The notes beneath the pieces are model-generated. The model ran no database searches, was not told where the DNA came from, and was given only the letters and a program-made list of their open reading frames with translations. A DNA stretch of 43,956 nt from contig NZ_RAIF01000032.1 of NCBI RefSeq assembly GCF_003671715.1, positions 1,115,272-1,159,227 on the forward strand. Reading direction: 5' to 3'. This DNA comes from Streptomyces sp. E2N166 (GTDB lineage: Bacteria; Actinomycetota; Actinomycetes; Streptomycetales; Streptomycetaceae). Position 1 is the stretch's first letter. Every line of letters begins with the position of its first letter. Of the stretch, positions 8,158 to 16,584 are shown in pieces. The translations under genes were made by a program, and so were the position numbers.

Positions 8158-8179
8158 TCGCCGCAAGCGTCAAGGAGAG
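8131..8179 (+). repeat. short imperfect tandem duplication at permease 3' end
   Basis: The segment TCGCCGCCGGAAGCGTCAAGGAG before the stop codon is repeated immediately after it as TCGCCGCAAGCGTCAAGGAG. The second copy lies in the gap before the binding-protein gene and adds a purine-rich AAGGAG. Confidence 0.7.
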
Positions 8180-8245
8180 TCACCGCAGGGCCGCTTCTGG
8201 GCCCGCACGTCCCTGCCGAACCAAAAGGAACTGGAAGAAGCCACC

Positions 8246-9583
8246 ATGCCCAAGCACTCCCGCCGCCTGCTGCGCGGCCTCGGTCTCCTCTGCGCCCTGG
8301 CGCTCGGAGCGACCGCCTGCGGCTCCGACGACGACAACTCCGACCAGAAGGCGGTGGGCGCCGCCGACATCCAGGCCGCTCTGAAGAAGGGCGGCAGCGT
8401 CACCGTATGGGCATGGGAGCCCACCCTGAAGCAGGTCGCCGCCGACTTCGAGAAGAAGTACCCGAAGGTCGACATCAACCTCGTCAACGCCGGCACCAAC
8501 AACGACCAGTACAAGGCCCTGCAGAACGCCATATCCGCCAAGAAGGGCGTTCCCGACGTCGCACAGATCGAGTACTACGCGCTCGGCCAGTACGCCCTGA
8601 CCAAGGACGTCACGGACCTCAAGGCGTACGGCGCCGACAAACTGGCCGGCTCCTACTCGCCGGGACCGTGGAACTCCGTGAAATCCGGCGACGGCGTCTA
8701 CGGCCTGCCGATGGACTCGGGGCCGATGGCGCTCTTCTACAACAAGAAGGTCTTCGACAAGCACAGGATCGCGGTGCCGACCACCTGGGACGAGTACGTC
8801 GAGGCGGCCCGCAAGCTGCACAAGGCGGACCCGAAGGCGTACATCACCAGCGACGTCGGTGACGCCGGCCTGGCCACCAGCCTTCTGTGGCAGGCGGGAT
8901 CACACCCCTACAAGGTCGACGGGACCAAGGTCGGCATCGACTTCACCGACGCGGGCGCCAAGAAGTACACCGACACCTGGCAGCAGCTCATCGACGAGAA
9001 GCTCCTCATGCCCGTCGTGGGCTGGAGCGACGACTGGTACAAGGGCCTGGGCGACGGAACCATCGCCACCCTGCCCATCGGCGCGTGGATGCCCGCGAAC
9101 TTCGTGTCCGGGGTCAAGGACGGATCGGGCGACTGGCGCGTGGCCCCGCTGCCCCAGTGGACCAAGGGAGCCGACACCAGCTCCGAGAACGGCGGCAGCT
9201 CGCTCGCGCTGCCCGAACTCGGCAAGAACAAGGAACTCGCCTACGCCTTCGTCGAGTACGCCAACTCCGGTGAGGGCGTGCAGACCCGCATCGAGAACGG
9301 CGCCTTCCCGGCGACCACCAAGGACCTGAACTCCGAGGCGTTCCAGAACACCGAGTTCCCCTACTTCGGTGGCCAGAAGGCCAACAAGGTCTTCGCCGAG
9401 TCCGCCAGGAACGTACCCGCGGACTGGAAGTACCTGCCGTACCAGGTGTACGCCAACTCGATCTTCAACGACACCGTCGGCAAGGCCTACGTATCCGGCA
9501 CGAAGCTGTCGCAGGGGCTGGCGGACTGGCAGGAAGCCTCCCTTCGGTACGGCAGCGAGCAGGGCTTCACCATCGACAAGTAG
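8246..9583 (+). CDS. extracellular sugar-binding lipoprotein (family 1)
   Basis: A 445-residue solute-binding protein. The signal peptide has an RR-containing n-region, a hydrophobic core (LGLLCALALGATA) and a lipobox ending at Cys about residue 26 (LGATAC), so it should be anchored by lipid outside the membrane. The mature part begins with VTVWAWEPTLKQVAADFEKKYP and includes YGLPMDSGPMALFYNKKVFDKH, both usual for family 1 binding proteins of sugars. An AAGGAA ribosome binding site precedes the ATG. It captures the substrate for the two upstream permeases; the downstream GH42 enzyme suggests a galactoside or galacto-oligosaccharide. Confidence 0.93.
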   Translation: MPKHSRRLLRGLGLLCALALGATACGSDDDNSDQKAVGAADIQAALKKGGSVTVWAWEPTLKQVAADFEKKYPKVDINLVNAGTNNDQYKALQNAISAKKGVPDVAQIEYYALGQYALTKDVTDLKAYGADKLAGSYSPGPWNSVKSGDGVYGLPMDSGPMALFYNKKVFDKHRIAVPTTWDEYVEAARKLHKADPKAYITSDVGDAGLATSLLWQAGSHPYKVDGTKVGIDFTDAGAKKYTDTWQQLIDEKLLMPVVGWSDDWYKGLGDGTIATLPIGAWMPANFVSGVKDGSGDWRVAPLPQWTKGADTSSENGGSSLALPELGKNKELAYAFVEYANSGEGVQTRIENGAFPATTKDLNSEAFQNTEFPYFGGQKANKVFAESARNVPADWKYLPYQVYANSIFNDTVGKAYVSGTKLSQGLADWQEASLRYGSEQGFTIDK

Positions 9584-9635
9584 TGCGGGAGCGCCGGCAG
9601 CTTCCACTGACCAACAGGCCCGTGAAAGGACCTCC

Positions 9636-11687
9636 ATGACCTCCCCCCTCACCTCCCGCTTCCCCCATCCCAGGGGCAGCGACGGCACCCGACGGCTCGG
9701 CTACGGCGCCGACTACAACCCCGAGCAGTGGCCTCGGGAGGTGTGGGCGGAGGACGTGCGGCTGATGCAAGAGGCCGGCGTGAACATCGTCTCTCTGGCG
9801 ATCTTCTCCTGGGCCAGGATCCAGCCCACGGCCGACACCTGGGACTTCACCTGGCTCGACGAGGCGATGGACCTGCTGCACACGGCGGGCATCGGCGTCG
9901 ACCTGGCCACCGCCACCGCCTCCCCGCCGCCGTGGCTCACCACCGCGCACCCCGAGATCCTGCCGGTCACCGCCACCGGTGAGACCCTGTGGCCCGGCGC
10001 ACGCCAGCACTGGCGCCCGACCTCACCGGTGTTCCGCACGCACGCACTCCGGCTCGTACGGAAACTGGCGTCGCGCTATGCCGGTCACCCCGCCCTCGTC
10101 GCCTGGCACGTCAGCAACGAACTCGGGTGCCACAACGTCTACGACTACTCCGACGACGCGGCCCGCGCCTTCCGGGACTGGCTGCGGGACCGGTACACCA
10201 CCCTCGAATCGCTGAACCACGCATGGGGCACCGCCTTCTGGTCCCAGCGCTACAGCGACTGGGACCAGATCCTGCCGCCGCGCCTCGCGGCCTCGCACCC
10301 CAACCCCACGCAGCAACTCGACTTCAAGCGGTTCTCCTCCGACGCGCTCAAGGAGCATCTGCTGGCCGAGCGCGACGTGCTGCGGGAACTGACCCCCGAC
10401 GTGCCCGTCACCACGAACTTCATGGTGATGCGCGGGACCAAGGGGATGGACTACGCGGACTGGACGGACGCAGGCGCGGTCGACTTCGTCGCGAACGACC
10501 ATTACGTCATCCCCGGGCCCCAGGACCGCGACGAGCTGTCCTTCTCCGCCAACCTGACCAGCGGCATCGCGAGTCACCGGCCGTGGTTCCTGATGGAGCA
10601 CTCCACGAGCGCCGTGAACTGGCAGCCGGTCAACACGCCCAAGCTGCCGGGAGAGCTGGCGAGGGACTCGCTGCTGCACGTCGCGCACGGCGCCGACGCC
10701 GTCTGCTTCTTCCAGTGGCGTCAGTCCGCCGCCGGCGCCGAGAAGTACCACTCGGCCATGGTGCCGCACGCCGGTGCCGACAGCGATCTCTTCCGCTCCG
10801 TCGTGGACCTGGGCCGGACACTGCGGACGTTGTCACCGCTCGCCGGGACTGCGCGCGAACCGGCACGTGTCGCCGTACTGTTCGACTGGGACTCGCGGTG
10901 GGCGAGCGAGCAGGACTCACACCCCACTTCGCACCTCGACTACCACCAAGAGGCCCTCGACTGGTACTCCGCGCTGCTACGACTCGGAATCCGCGCCGAC
11001 GTAGTACCCGTGAACCACAGCGACCTCCCCTCCTACGACGTCGTGATCGCGCCCGTCCTGCACATGGTCCCCCAGGAACTCGCCAAGGAGCTCACCCGAT
11101 ACGTCGAGGGCGGCGGGCACCTCATCACCACCTACTTCTCCGGCATCGTCGACGCGAACGACCACATCTGGCTCGGTGGCTATCCCGGGGCCCTGCGCGA
11201 ACTCCTCGGTCTGCGGATCGAGGAGTTCGGGCCCCTGCCCGACGGCGCCACGGTGGACCTCGACAATGCCACGACCGGCAGCCTGTGGACCGACCGGATC
11301 ACCGTCACCGGACACGACGTCGAGGTTCTCGCCCGCTACCGCACCGGCCCGTACGCGGCACTTCCCGCGGTGACGCGCCGAACGACGAGCCAGGGTTCCG
11401 CCACGTATGTCTCGACCCGTCTCGGTGTACCGGGCCTCCTCGGGCTGCTTCCGGACCTGCTCGTCCCGACCGGGGTCACCAGTGAGCTTCCCGAGGACGC
11501 CCGGGGCCAGGTGGAACAGGTCGTCCGGCGTGACGCGGACAACCGCTACGTCTTCCTGGTCAACCGGAGCGACACACCGGTGACGGTGCCCGGCTTCACC
11601 GGCGACGTACTCGTCGGCGCGAAGGCCGACGAGCCCATCGCCCTGCCGCCACGCGGAGTCGTGGTCGTCCGCCAAGCGGCACACTGA
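9636..11687 (+). CDS. GH42 beta-galactosidase
   Basis: A 683-residue glycoside hydrolase family 42 enzyme, the usual length for the family. It begins LGYGADYNPEQWPREVWAEDV, then the (beta/alpha)8 barrel with the acid/base Glu162 (HVSNELGCH) and nucleophile Glu321 (FLMEHSTSAVNWQP). The middle trimerisation domain and a small C-terminal beta domain follow (LVNRSDTPVTVPG). No signal peptide is visible, so it should act in the cytoplasm on galactosides imported by the upstream ABC system. AAAGGA precedes the ATG at 9636. It is the last gene of the operon and is followed by a strong hairpin. Confidence 0.94.
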   Translation: MTSPLTSRFPHPRGSDGTRRLGYGADYNPEQWPREVWAEDVRLMQEAGVNIVSLAIFSWARIQPTADTWDFTWLDEAMDLLHTAGIGVDLATATASPPPWLTTAHPEILPVTATGETLWPGARQHWRPTSPVFRTHALRLVRKLASRYAGHPALVAWHVSNELGCHNVYDYSDDAARAFRDWLRDRYTTLESLNHAWGTAFWSQRYSDWDQILPPRLAASHPNPTQQLDFKRFSSDALKEHLLAERDVLRELTPDVPVTTNFMVMRGTKGMDYADWTDAGAVDFVANDHYVIPGPQDRDELSFSANLTSGIASHRPWFLMEHSTSAVNWQPVNTPKLPGELARDSLLHVAHGADAVCFFQWRQSAAGAEKYHSAMVPHAGADSDLFRSVVDLGRTLRTLSPLAGTAREPARVAVLFDWDSRWASEQDSHPTSHLDYHQEALDWYSALLRLGIRADVVPVNHSDLPSYDVVIAPVLHMVPQELAKELTRYVEGGGHLITTYFSGIVDANDHIWLGGYPGALRELLGLRIEEFGPLPDGATVDLDNATTGSLWTDRITVTGHDVEVLARYRTGPYAALPAVTRRTTSQGSATYVSTRLGVPGLLGLLPDLLVPTGVTSELPEDARGQVEQVVRRDADNRYVFLVNRSDTPVTVPGFTGDVLVGAKADEPIALPPRGVVVVRQAAH

Positions 11688-11702
11688 CAGAGGCGGTCGC
11701 AC

Positions 11703-11755
11703 GTGCGGGCCGCGCCGAGGCGCTACAAGGCGCCGCAGGCCGGCGCGGCCCGCAC
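11703..11755 (+). terminator. hairpin terminator after GH42 operon
   Basis: A perfect 14-bp stem (11703-11716 with 11742-11755) starts 16 bases after the GH42 stop. Its 25-base loop holds a second small stem (GGCGC with GCGCC). Confidence 0.8.
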
Positions 11756-11759
11756 GCGG

Positions 11760-12155
11760 TCAGTCGTGCTCGGTGGCCGCCCGTGAACCGGCCCGGCCCG
11801 ATCCGCCCGGTCCGACCGCGCGTCCAGAAGAAGCCCGGCTTCTTCGGGGAGTACGACACCAGCAGGTTCTTCGTCTGCTGGTGGTACTTCATGAGCAGTG
11901 GTGTAACCAGGGAAAACGTAAACTGGGCTCACTGTGAGCTGGATGCTGGCCCGTGTGTGGTCCGGATCTTCGTCTTGATCGATTTGATGGGCGCAACCCG
12001 GAGATGGGTCCTCCACCTCATCAGGGAACCAGGGACGAGCGCGTGCGGACCGCGGCTGCAACCAGCCCGAATAGGCTGCGTGGCGGTTGCCTCGGCGCCC
12101 ATCAGAACCTTGTGTCGAGGAGTCAGTCCAGTTGGATCGATCTGGGGTCGGCGCC
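11760..12155. other. gene-poor scar with hairpins
   Basis: I see no convincing gene here. It has a 19-base near-perfect palindrome GAAGAAGCCCGGCTTCTTC (11827-11845), a 7-bp stem CCAGCAG/CTGCTGG (11859-11881), and a stretch of lower G+C around 11890-12010 compared with neighbours. Frames open across it show no codon bias. It sits between an operon end and gene remnants and may be the scar of a lost mobile element. Confidence 0.5.
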
Positions 12156-12287
12156 ATGGTCTCCATGAAGCTCTTCGACTCCGAGCGCCGCGTCATCGAG
12201 GCTGCGGAACGGCTCGCTGCTGCCCTCGGAAGCGACCCGAACCACACCGTGGCCATCGTCGGCGACAGTCCGGTCGGCGATCCGTAA
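12156..12287 (+). pseudogene. N-terminal remnant of a cytidine deaminase-like gene
   Basis: The reading frame gives KLFDSERRVIEAAERLAAAL and then GSDPNHTVA, which resembles the start of short actinobacterial cytidine deaminase-family proteins. It then breaks into unrelated sequence and stops at 12287. The zinc-binding HAE and PCxxC motifs are missing. Bases 12288-12440 contain one more coding-like fragment (LPELLADVRKDGAPATPVDLG) that I could not identify. Confidence 0.45.
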
Positions 12288-12451
12288 TGGTGTGCTCGGG
12301 TCATCTGTCTGGTGGTCGTGAGCCGTTGTGGCCGCCGCAGCTGCCCGAACTCCTCGCCGACGTGCGGAAAGACGGTGCACCGGCGACGCCGGTCGACCTT
12401 GGTTCCGTCCGGAACGGGTTCGTCGGCGGGAGCTGACCAGGGGGACGGATC

Positions 12452-12880
12452 TCAGGAGCCGTTCCGGCGGCTGACCTCGGCCGCGTAGGCGCCCCAGTCT
12501 CCGGCGGCTCGCTGCCATTCGACGGCGACGGTGATGTCGATGCCGGGTGTGCGGGCAAGGACCGCGGCGGGCAGCTCGGTGGCGAGCTGGAACAGGGCTG
12601 TCGACCGGGTCTCGGCGAGCCGGATGCCGAGTTTGCGGAGACGTTCGCCCATGGCCCAGACGCCGATCGGGCGGCCAGGCTGGCCGCCGGGGAAGATCCA
12701 GGGTGAGTCTGTCCGGGCGAGGACGGCATGGCTGCGGCGAACCGCAACCTGCTGAAGGGCGAGCTCAGCGACGGTGGCGGGCAAGTCGACGGGGACGGCG
12801 CCGAGGCGGAGGCGGACTGCTCCGTCGGTCTCCTCGATGTGGTCGACGGTGAGCCGGGGGCGAGGGCCGGAAGGCCGGGA
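12452..12880 (-). pseudogene. C-terminal remnant of an integrase/recombinase
   Basis: The minus frame reads RPRLTVDHIEETDGAVRLRLG, then VPVDLPATVAELALQQVA, SPWIFPGGQPGRPI, ELPAAVLARTPGIDITVAVEWQ and ends at 12452. This matches the tail of site-specific integrases found in many Streptomyces genomes. There is no start codon with a ribosome binding site, the N-terminal half is missing, and no complete Arg-His-Arg-Tyr catalytic set can be seen. I read it as the remnant of a mobile element. An ATG-started piece of 110 residues (12452-12784) is open but is probably not a gene. Confidence 0.6.
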
Positions 12881-12881
12881 G

Positions 12882-12918
12882 GGTGGCGCACGCCGAGACG
12901 GTCTCGGCGCGCGCCACC
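12882..12918 (-). terminator. hairpin terminator of the ABC exporter operon
   Basis: Two 18-base arms (12882-12899 and 12901-12918) pair with one mismatch around a minimal loop. The hairpin begins 36 bases past the stop of the permease at 12955. Confidence 0.75.
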
Positions 12919-12954
12919 GGGGGACGGATCACGCTCGATTGTGGGTGTGGCCCG

Positions 12955-13746
12955 TTACTTGGGGTCGCGCTCGAAGAGCGACTTCGACCAGAAGTAGCCG
13001 AGGGCGGACAGACCCACGCACCAGGCGATGGCAAGCCATCCGTTGTGACCGATCTCGGTTCCGAGGAGCAGTCCGCGCAGGGTCTCGATGGCGGGGGTGA
13101 AGGGCTGGTACTCGGCGATCGGTTGGAACCAGCCCGGCATGGTGTCGGCCGGGATGAAGGCACTGGAGATGAGGGGCAGCAGAATCAACGGCATGGCCAT
13201 GTTGCTGGCCGCCTCGGCGTTGGGACTGGCCAGTCCCATGCCGACCGCAATCCAGGTGAGCGCCAGGGCGAACAGCGCGAGCAGCCCGAACGCCGCCAGC
13301 CACTCCAGCGCCGTCGCGTCGGTGGACCGGAAGCCGATGGCCGCGGCGACGGCCCCGACGAGGATCAGACTGATGAGCACCTGCAACACGCTGCCGATCA
13401 CGTGCCCGATGAGTACCGAACCGCGGTGGATCGCCATGGTGCGGAAGCGGGCGATGATGCCTTCGGACATGTCGGTGGAGACGGACACCGCGGCTCCGAT
13501 GACGGTGCTACCGATGGTCATCAGCAGGATGCCGGGCACGATGTAGGCGATGTACTCGGATCGGTCGGCGCCGCCGTCACCGATGCCCGCGCTCATCACG
13601 TCGCCGAAGATGTAGACGAAGAGGAGCAGCATCATGACCGGCGTGAGCAGCAGGTTCAGTGTCAGGGATGGATAGCGCCGGGCGTGCAGCAGATTGCGGC
13701 GCAGCATTGTGTTCGAGTCGCGGACGACGAGGGACAGGGCGCTCAT
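12955..13746 (-). CDS. ABC-2 type exporter permease, DrrB-like
   Basis: A 263-residue integral membrane protein with about six membrane segments (LTLNLLLTPVMMLLLFVYIFG, then IVPGILLMTIGSTVIGAAVSV, and VLISLILVGAVAAAIGF among them). It carries the conserved ABC-2 stretch near its end (MPGWFQPIAEYQPFTPAIETLR). It pairs with the ATPase upstream, overlapping it by four bases (ATGA), so the two are translated together. DrrAB-type systems export hydrophobic drugs or lipids. The substrate here is unknown; the distance and separate operon from the NRPS cluster leave product export possible but unproven. Confidence 0.9.
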   Translation of the reverse strand: MSALSLVVRDSNTMLRRNLLHARRYPSLTLNLLLTPVMMLLLFVYIFGDVMSAGIGDGGADRSEYIAYIVPGILLMTIGSTVIGAAVSVSTDMSEGIIARFRTMAIHRGSVLIGHVIGSVLQVLISLILVGAVAAAIGFRSTDATALEWLAAFGLLALFALALTWIAVGMGLASPNAEAASNMAMPLILLPLISSAFIPADTMPGWFQPIAEYQPFTPAIETLRGLLLGTEIGHNGWLAIAWCVGLSALGYFWSKSLFERDPK

Positions 13747-14735
13747 CGGGTGGCCTCCTTGTGCTGGTCGGAGCCGCCGGTCAGGGCGAAGAAGACGTCG
13801 TCGAGGTCGGGGGTGTGCACGGACAGCTCGTCCGCCTCAATACTGGCCGAGTCCAGCCAGTCGAGAAGGGAGCGCAGTTCACGCTGGGTGCCATCGCTGG
13901 GGATGCGCAGGGTCAGTGCCTCGTCGTCGCGGTTGGCGATGCTCAGCGTGGCGACGGCGGTCTGGTAGGCCGTGGGGTCGGTGAAGCGGAGCCGGATGTG
14001 CCCGCCCGGGATGAGCCGCTTCAGCTCCTCGGCGCTTCCCTCGGCGGCGATCTTGCCGTTGTTCAGTACGGCGATGCGGTCGGCAAGTTCGTCAGCCTCC
14101 TCAAGATACTGGGTGGTGAGGAAGAGCGTGACGCCGTCGGCGAGCAGCTCGCGGATGATCTGCCACGTGTTGTGTCGGGAGCGCGGGTCGAGCCCGGTGG
14201 TGGGCTCGTCCAGGAAGATGATCCGCGGGTTGCCGACCAGGGTCATTGCCAGGTCCAGTCGGCGCTTCATCCCGCCGGAGTAGGTCGAGGCAGGCTTCTT
14301 CGCCGAGTCGGTGAGGTCGAAGCGCTCCAGCAGTTCCGCAGCGACGCGTCGGCCCTCCTGCCGGGGCAGATGCTGCAGATCGGCCATGAGGAGCATGTTC
14401 TCCTCGCCGGTGATCAGGCCGTCGACGGCGGAGAACTGCCCGGTGACACCGATCGCGGCCCGCACCGCCTGCGGGTCGGCGGCGACGTCGTGCCCGCCGA
14501 CGCGCAGCTTACCTGCGTCGGCGGTGATGAGCGTGGACAGGATCTTGACGGCGGTGGTCTTGCCCGCGCCGTTCGGCCCGAGCAGGGCGAACACGGTCCC
14601 GGTCGGGATGTACAGGTCGATGCCGTCGAGGACGGTCTTGTCACCGAAGGACTTGTGCAGCCCGACGGCCGAGATCGCGGCCGGGGGCGGCACACCTTCA
14701 CCCTTCCTGGACGTGGGCATGACAGGAGAAGACAT
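13743..14735 (-). CDS. ABC exporter ATP-binding protein, DrrA-like
   Basis: A 330-residue ATPase of the daunorubicin-resistance (DrrA) family: Walker A GPNGAGKTT at about 53-61, Q-loop VTGQFSAVDGLITGEEN, signature YSGGMKRRLDLA near 152-163, Walker B IIFLDEPTTGLDPRSR, switch region TTQYLEEADELADRI. The C-terminal extension (about 240-330, TLRIPSDGTQRELRSLLDWL, LDDVFFALTG) is typical of this group. GGGAG precedes the ATG at 14735. It energises the permease at 12955-13746 and follows the DUF4097 gene in one operon. Confidence 0.93.
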   Translation of the reverse strand: MSSPVMPTSRKGEGVPPPAAISAVGLHKSFGDKTVLDGIDLYIPTGTVFALLGPNGAGKTTAVKILSTLITADAGKLRVGGHDVAADPQAVRAAIGVTGQFSAVDGLITGEENMLLMADLQHLPRQEGRRVAAELLERFDLTDSAKKPASTYSGGMKRRLDLAMTLVGNPRIIFLDEPTTGLDPRSRHNTWQIIRELLADGVTLFLTTQYLEEADELADRIAVLNNGKIAAEGSAEELKRLIPGGHIRLRFTDPTAYQTAVATLSIANRDDEALTLRIPSDGTQRELRSLLDWLDSASIEADELSVHTPDLDDVFFALTGGSDQHKEATR

Positions 14736-14791
14736 GGAGCACTCCCTTTCGGAGGCTTTCGTGACGGGGATTGAGCGGGGGCGGGTGGTGC

Positions 14792-15634
14792 TCAGGTCCG
14801 GGCGCGGCGGATGTCGATGTTCCCCCAGTTGGACCGTGCGTGAACCCGGACGGTCTCCTCGGTCTCCTCCGGCGCCTCGGACGTCGCGAGCGTGTTGCGC
14901 ACCTGCCCCCGCTTGGAGCTGACGTCGAGCCAGGCGGCGGTGCCCTCGCGCACCCCGACCTCGATCGGGCCGTTGGAGGTCTCCAGGTGAACGGTGCCGC
15001 GGGCGACGTCGCCGACGTGCAGGTGGCCGTTGGTGGTGGTGCCGGTGACCGACGACTCGACGCGCGCGATGTCGACACCGCCGTTGACGCCCTTCACGCG
15101 CAGTTCGCCGGTCACGGCGTCGACGGTGGTGCTGCCGTGGGAGTTCTCCAGGACGGCGGGCCCGTTCACGACTCCGATGCGCAGACTGCCGGAGCTGGTG
15201 GTGATCTCCGCCATGCCCTCGACCCGGTCCACGGTGATCGAGCCGTGTGAGGCGGCCAGGTGGAGCGGTCCGGTCGTGTCGAGCCGGACGTCGCCGGCCG
15301 AGGTCTTGAGGCGGACCTCGCCCAGCCGGCCCTCGCCGAGCAGCTGGGCACTGGCACCGGAGACGTCGATGCTCGAGCCCGTGGGCAGTTCCACCGTCAC
15401 GTCGACGGTGCCGGAGCGCCCGACGAGGTTGGCCTTGGGGGTCCTGATGATCAGAGAGCCGTTCGCAAAGGAGATCTCGGTCTGCTCCACCACTCGTGCG
15501 TCCTGGTCGCGCTTGGGGTTGCGGGGCTCGACCGCGACGACGGTGTCGGTGCGGTCGCCGGCGGTGAATCGGATGGATCCGGAGTAGATGTGGGCCGTGA
15601 CCGAGATGGGCTCGGGCGTGTCGAAAGAAGGCAT
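14792..15634 (-). CDS. DUF4097 beta-helix-like protein
   Basis: A 280-residue protein of the DUF4097 (putative adhesin) family. Most of its length is short beta repeats such as GSIRFTAGDRTDTVV, SAGDVRLDTTG, SHGSITVDRVEG, SSGSLRIGVVNG, NGGVDIARVESSV, NGHLHVGDVARG and NGPIEVGVREG, expected to stack as a right-handed beta-solenoid. There is no signal peptide or membrane segment, so despite the family name it is probably cytoplasmic. It lies between an RHH DNA-binding protein and the DrrAB exporter, an arrangement I recall from other Streptomyces; the role is unknown. Confidence 0.85.
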   Translation of the reverse strand: MPSFDTPEPISVTAHIYSGSIRFTAGDRTDTVVAVEPRNPKRDQDARVVEQTEISFANGSLIIRTPKANLVGRSGTVDVTVELPTGSSIDVSGASAQLLGEGRLGEVRLKTSAGDVRLDTTGPLHLAASHGSITVDRVEGMAEITTSSGSLRIGVVNGPAVLENSHGSTTVDAVTGELRVKGVNGGVDIARVESSVTGTTTNGHLHVGDVARGTVHLETSNGPIEVGVREGTAAWLDVSSKRGQVRNTLATSEAPEETEETVRVHARSNWGNIDIRRART

Positions 15635-15716
15635 GGCAGTACTGTCCTCGTGGGTCGTCGGACCGCCCCTGCTGGTGGGACGTGGTGTCAGTGGTGCGGT
15701 GCGGACGCGAGCGGGG

Positions 15717-16232
15717 CTAGCGCACCCAGCCCGTCAGGCTCTGTCCGACCGTACGGGTCTTCTCCGTGGTGCGTGTCGGGGTGCCGCCCTCGACCGCGCC
15801 GGCCACCGCCCGGACCAGCCAGGCGTTGACCGAGAGGCCCTCGCGGTTCGCCGTCTCCTCGGCCCGCGCCTTGAGGTGGGCGGGCAGACGCAGGTTGATG
15901 CGGGCGGGGCCACCGCCCTCGCTGTCGGCCGGCACATGTGCGACGGGTGCTTCGACGGTCTTGACCGGTTCGGTGGTGGTGTCGTCGGCGGGCGGGGGTG
16001 TCACGACGAAGTCGGGCTCGAGACCGCGCAGCCGTACGTCGACCGAGCCGGGGGCGAGCTCACGCGTGATCTCGTCCATCGCGGCGGACAGGACGTTGAG
16101 CAGGGTCAGACGGGTCGCCGACTCCAGCGGGGCGGTGAGACGCTCGGCGAGCTCGCGAGCTTCCTCCCCTCCGGCTTCGGCGGCCACGGCGAGTTCGCGG
16201 CGAAGGTTGTCGACATACGGGCTGAGGTCCAT
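15717..16232 (-). CDS. ribbon-helix-helix DNA-binding protein (HicB/Arc-like)
   Basis: A 171-residue protein. The N-terminal part (about 1-75, YVDNLRRELAVAAEAGGEEA) is helical and acidic. A loose linker follows, then an RHH motif near 120-155 (ARINLRLPAHLKARAEETAN followed by REGLSVNAWLVRAV). RHH proteins bind DNA as dimers through an antiparallel strand. I chose the ATG at 16232; there is no clear ribosome binding site, so a leaderless transcript is possible. It heads the operon with DUF4097 and DrrAB. Direct ATGGCRCC repeats upstream at 11-base spacing are candidate operators, so autoregulation is likely. No toxin partner gene is adjacent. Confidence 0.8.
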   Translation of the reverse strand: MDLSPYVDNLRRELAVAAEAGGEEARELAERLTAPLESATRLTLLNVLSAAMDEITRELAPGSVDVRLRGLEPDFVVTPPPADDTTTEPVKTVEAPVAHVPADSEGGGPARINLRLPAHLKARAEETANREGLSVNAWLVRAVAGAVEGGTPTRTTEKTRTVGQSLTGWVR

Positions 16233-16241
16233 GCCGCTAGC

Positions 16242-16426
16242 ATGGCACCACAATGGCGCCGTGCGCAAGCCTGAATGGCACTACAAGGGTGACGGCTTCC
16301 GGGGCGAGTGTCCCTTCCGTGGTACGGAAAGGCGCACCACGCCCTTACCGTGCCACCAAGTGATGCGGGCACCCCCGCGTGGGCGAACACTCCGGGTGGC
16401 ACCCGATGGCGCCGCATGATGCCATC
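16242..16426. promoter_or_regulatory. cluster of ATGGCRCC-like direct and inverted repeats
   Basis: Copies occur at 16242 (ATGGCACC), 16253 (ATGGCGCC), 16275 (ATGGCACT), 16351 (TGCCACC), 16396 (GTGGCACC), 16406 (ATGGCGCC) and 16419 (ATGCCATC, inverted). The first three start exactly 11 and 22 bases apart, one and two helical turns, as expected for tandem RHH dimers. The 352 bases between the RHH gene and the next terminator hold no convincing gene. Confidence 0.55.
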
Positions 16427-16503
16427 CGTGTCGTCTCGTGACATCAGAGCTGTACCGCGGACCGGCGGCGGGACACGGTCGTGGAGGGGGCCGAAGAGGC
16501 GAC

Positions 16504-16543
16504 GGACCGGTGCGATCGCGGGTCAGCGCGATCGCACCGGTCC
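16504..16543 (-). terminator. strong hairpin terminator of the acyl-unit operon
   Basis: A perfect 16-bp stem (16504-16519 with 16528-16543) with an 8-base loop lies 42 bases past the stop of the acyl-CoA dehydrogenase gene. It marks the left end of the biosynthetic cluster's minus-strand operon. Confidence 0.85.
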
Positions 16544-16584
16544 AGGGTGCGACAGGGGCGACGAGTACCGACCGGGCCCGCCGC

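Noticed and set aside
12156..12287. Functional cytidine deaminase
   Set aside because: Only the N-terminal helix is present; both zinc-binding motifs are missing.
15717..16232. Type II antitoxin
   Set aside because: It has an RHH motif, but no small toxin gene is adjacent and the protein is longer than usual antitoxins; a general regulator is more likely.
16242..16426. CRISPR-like repeat array
   Set aside because: The repeats are 8 bases, irregularly spaced and in both orientations, with no spacers of constant length and no cas genes.
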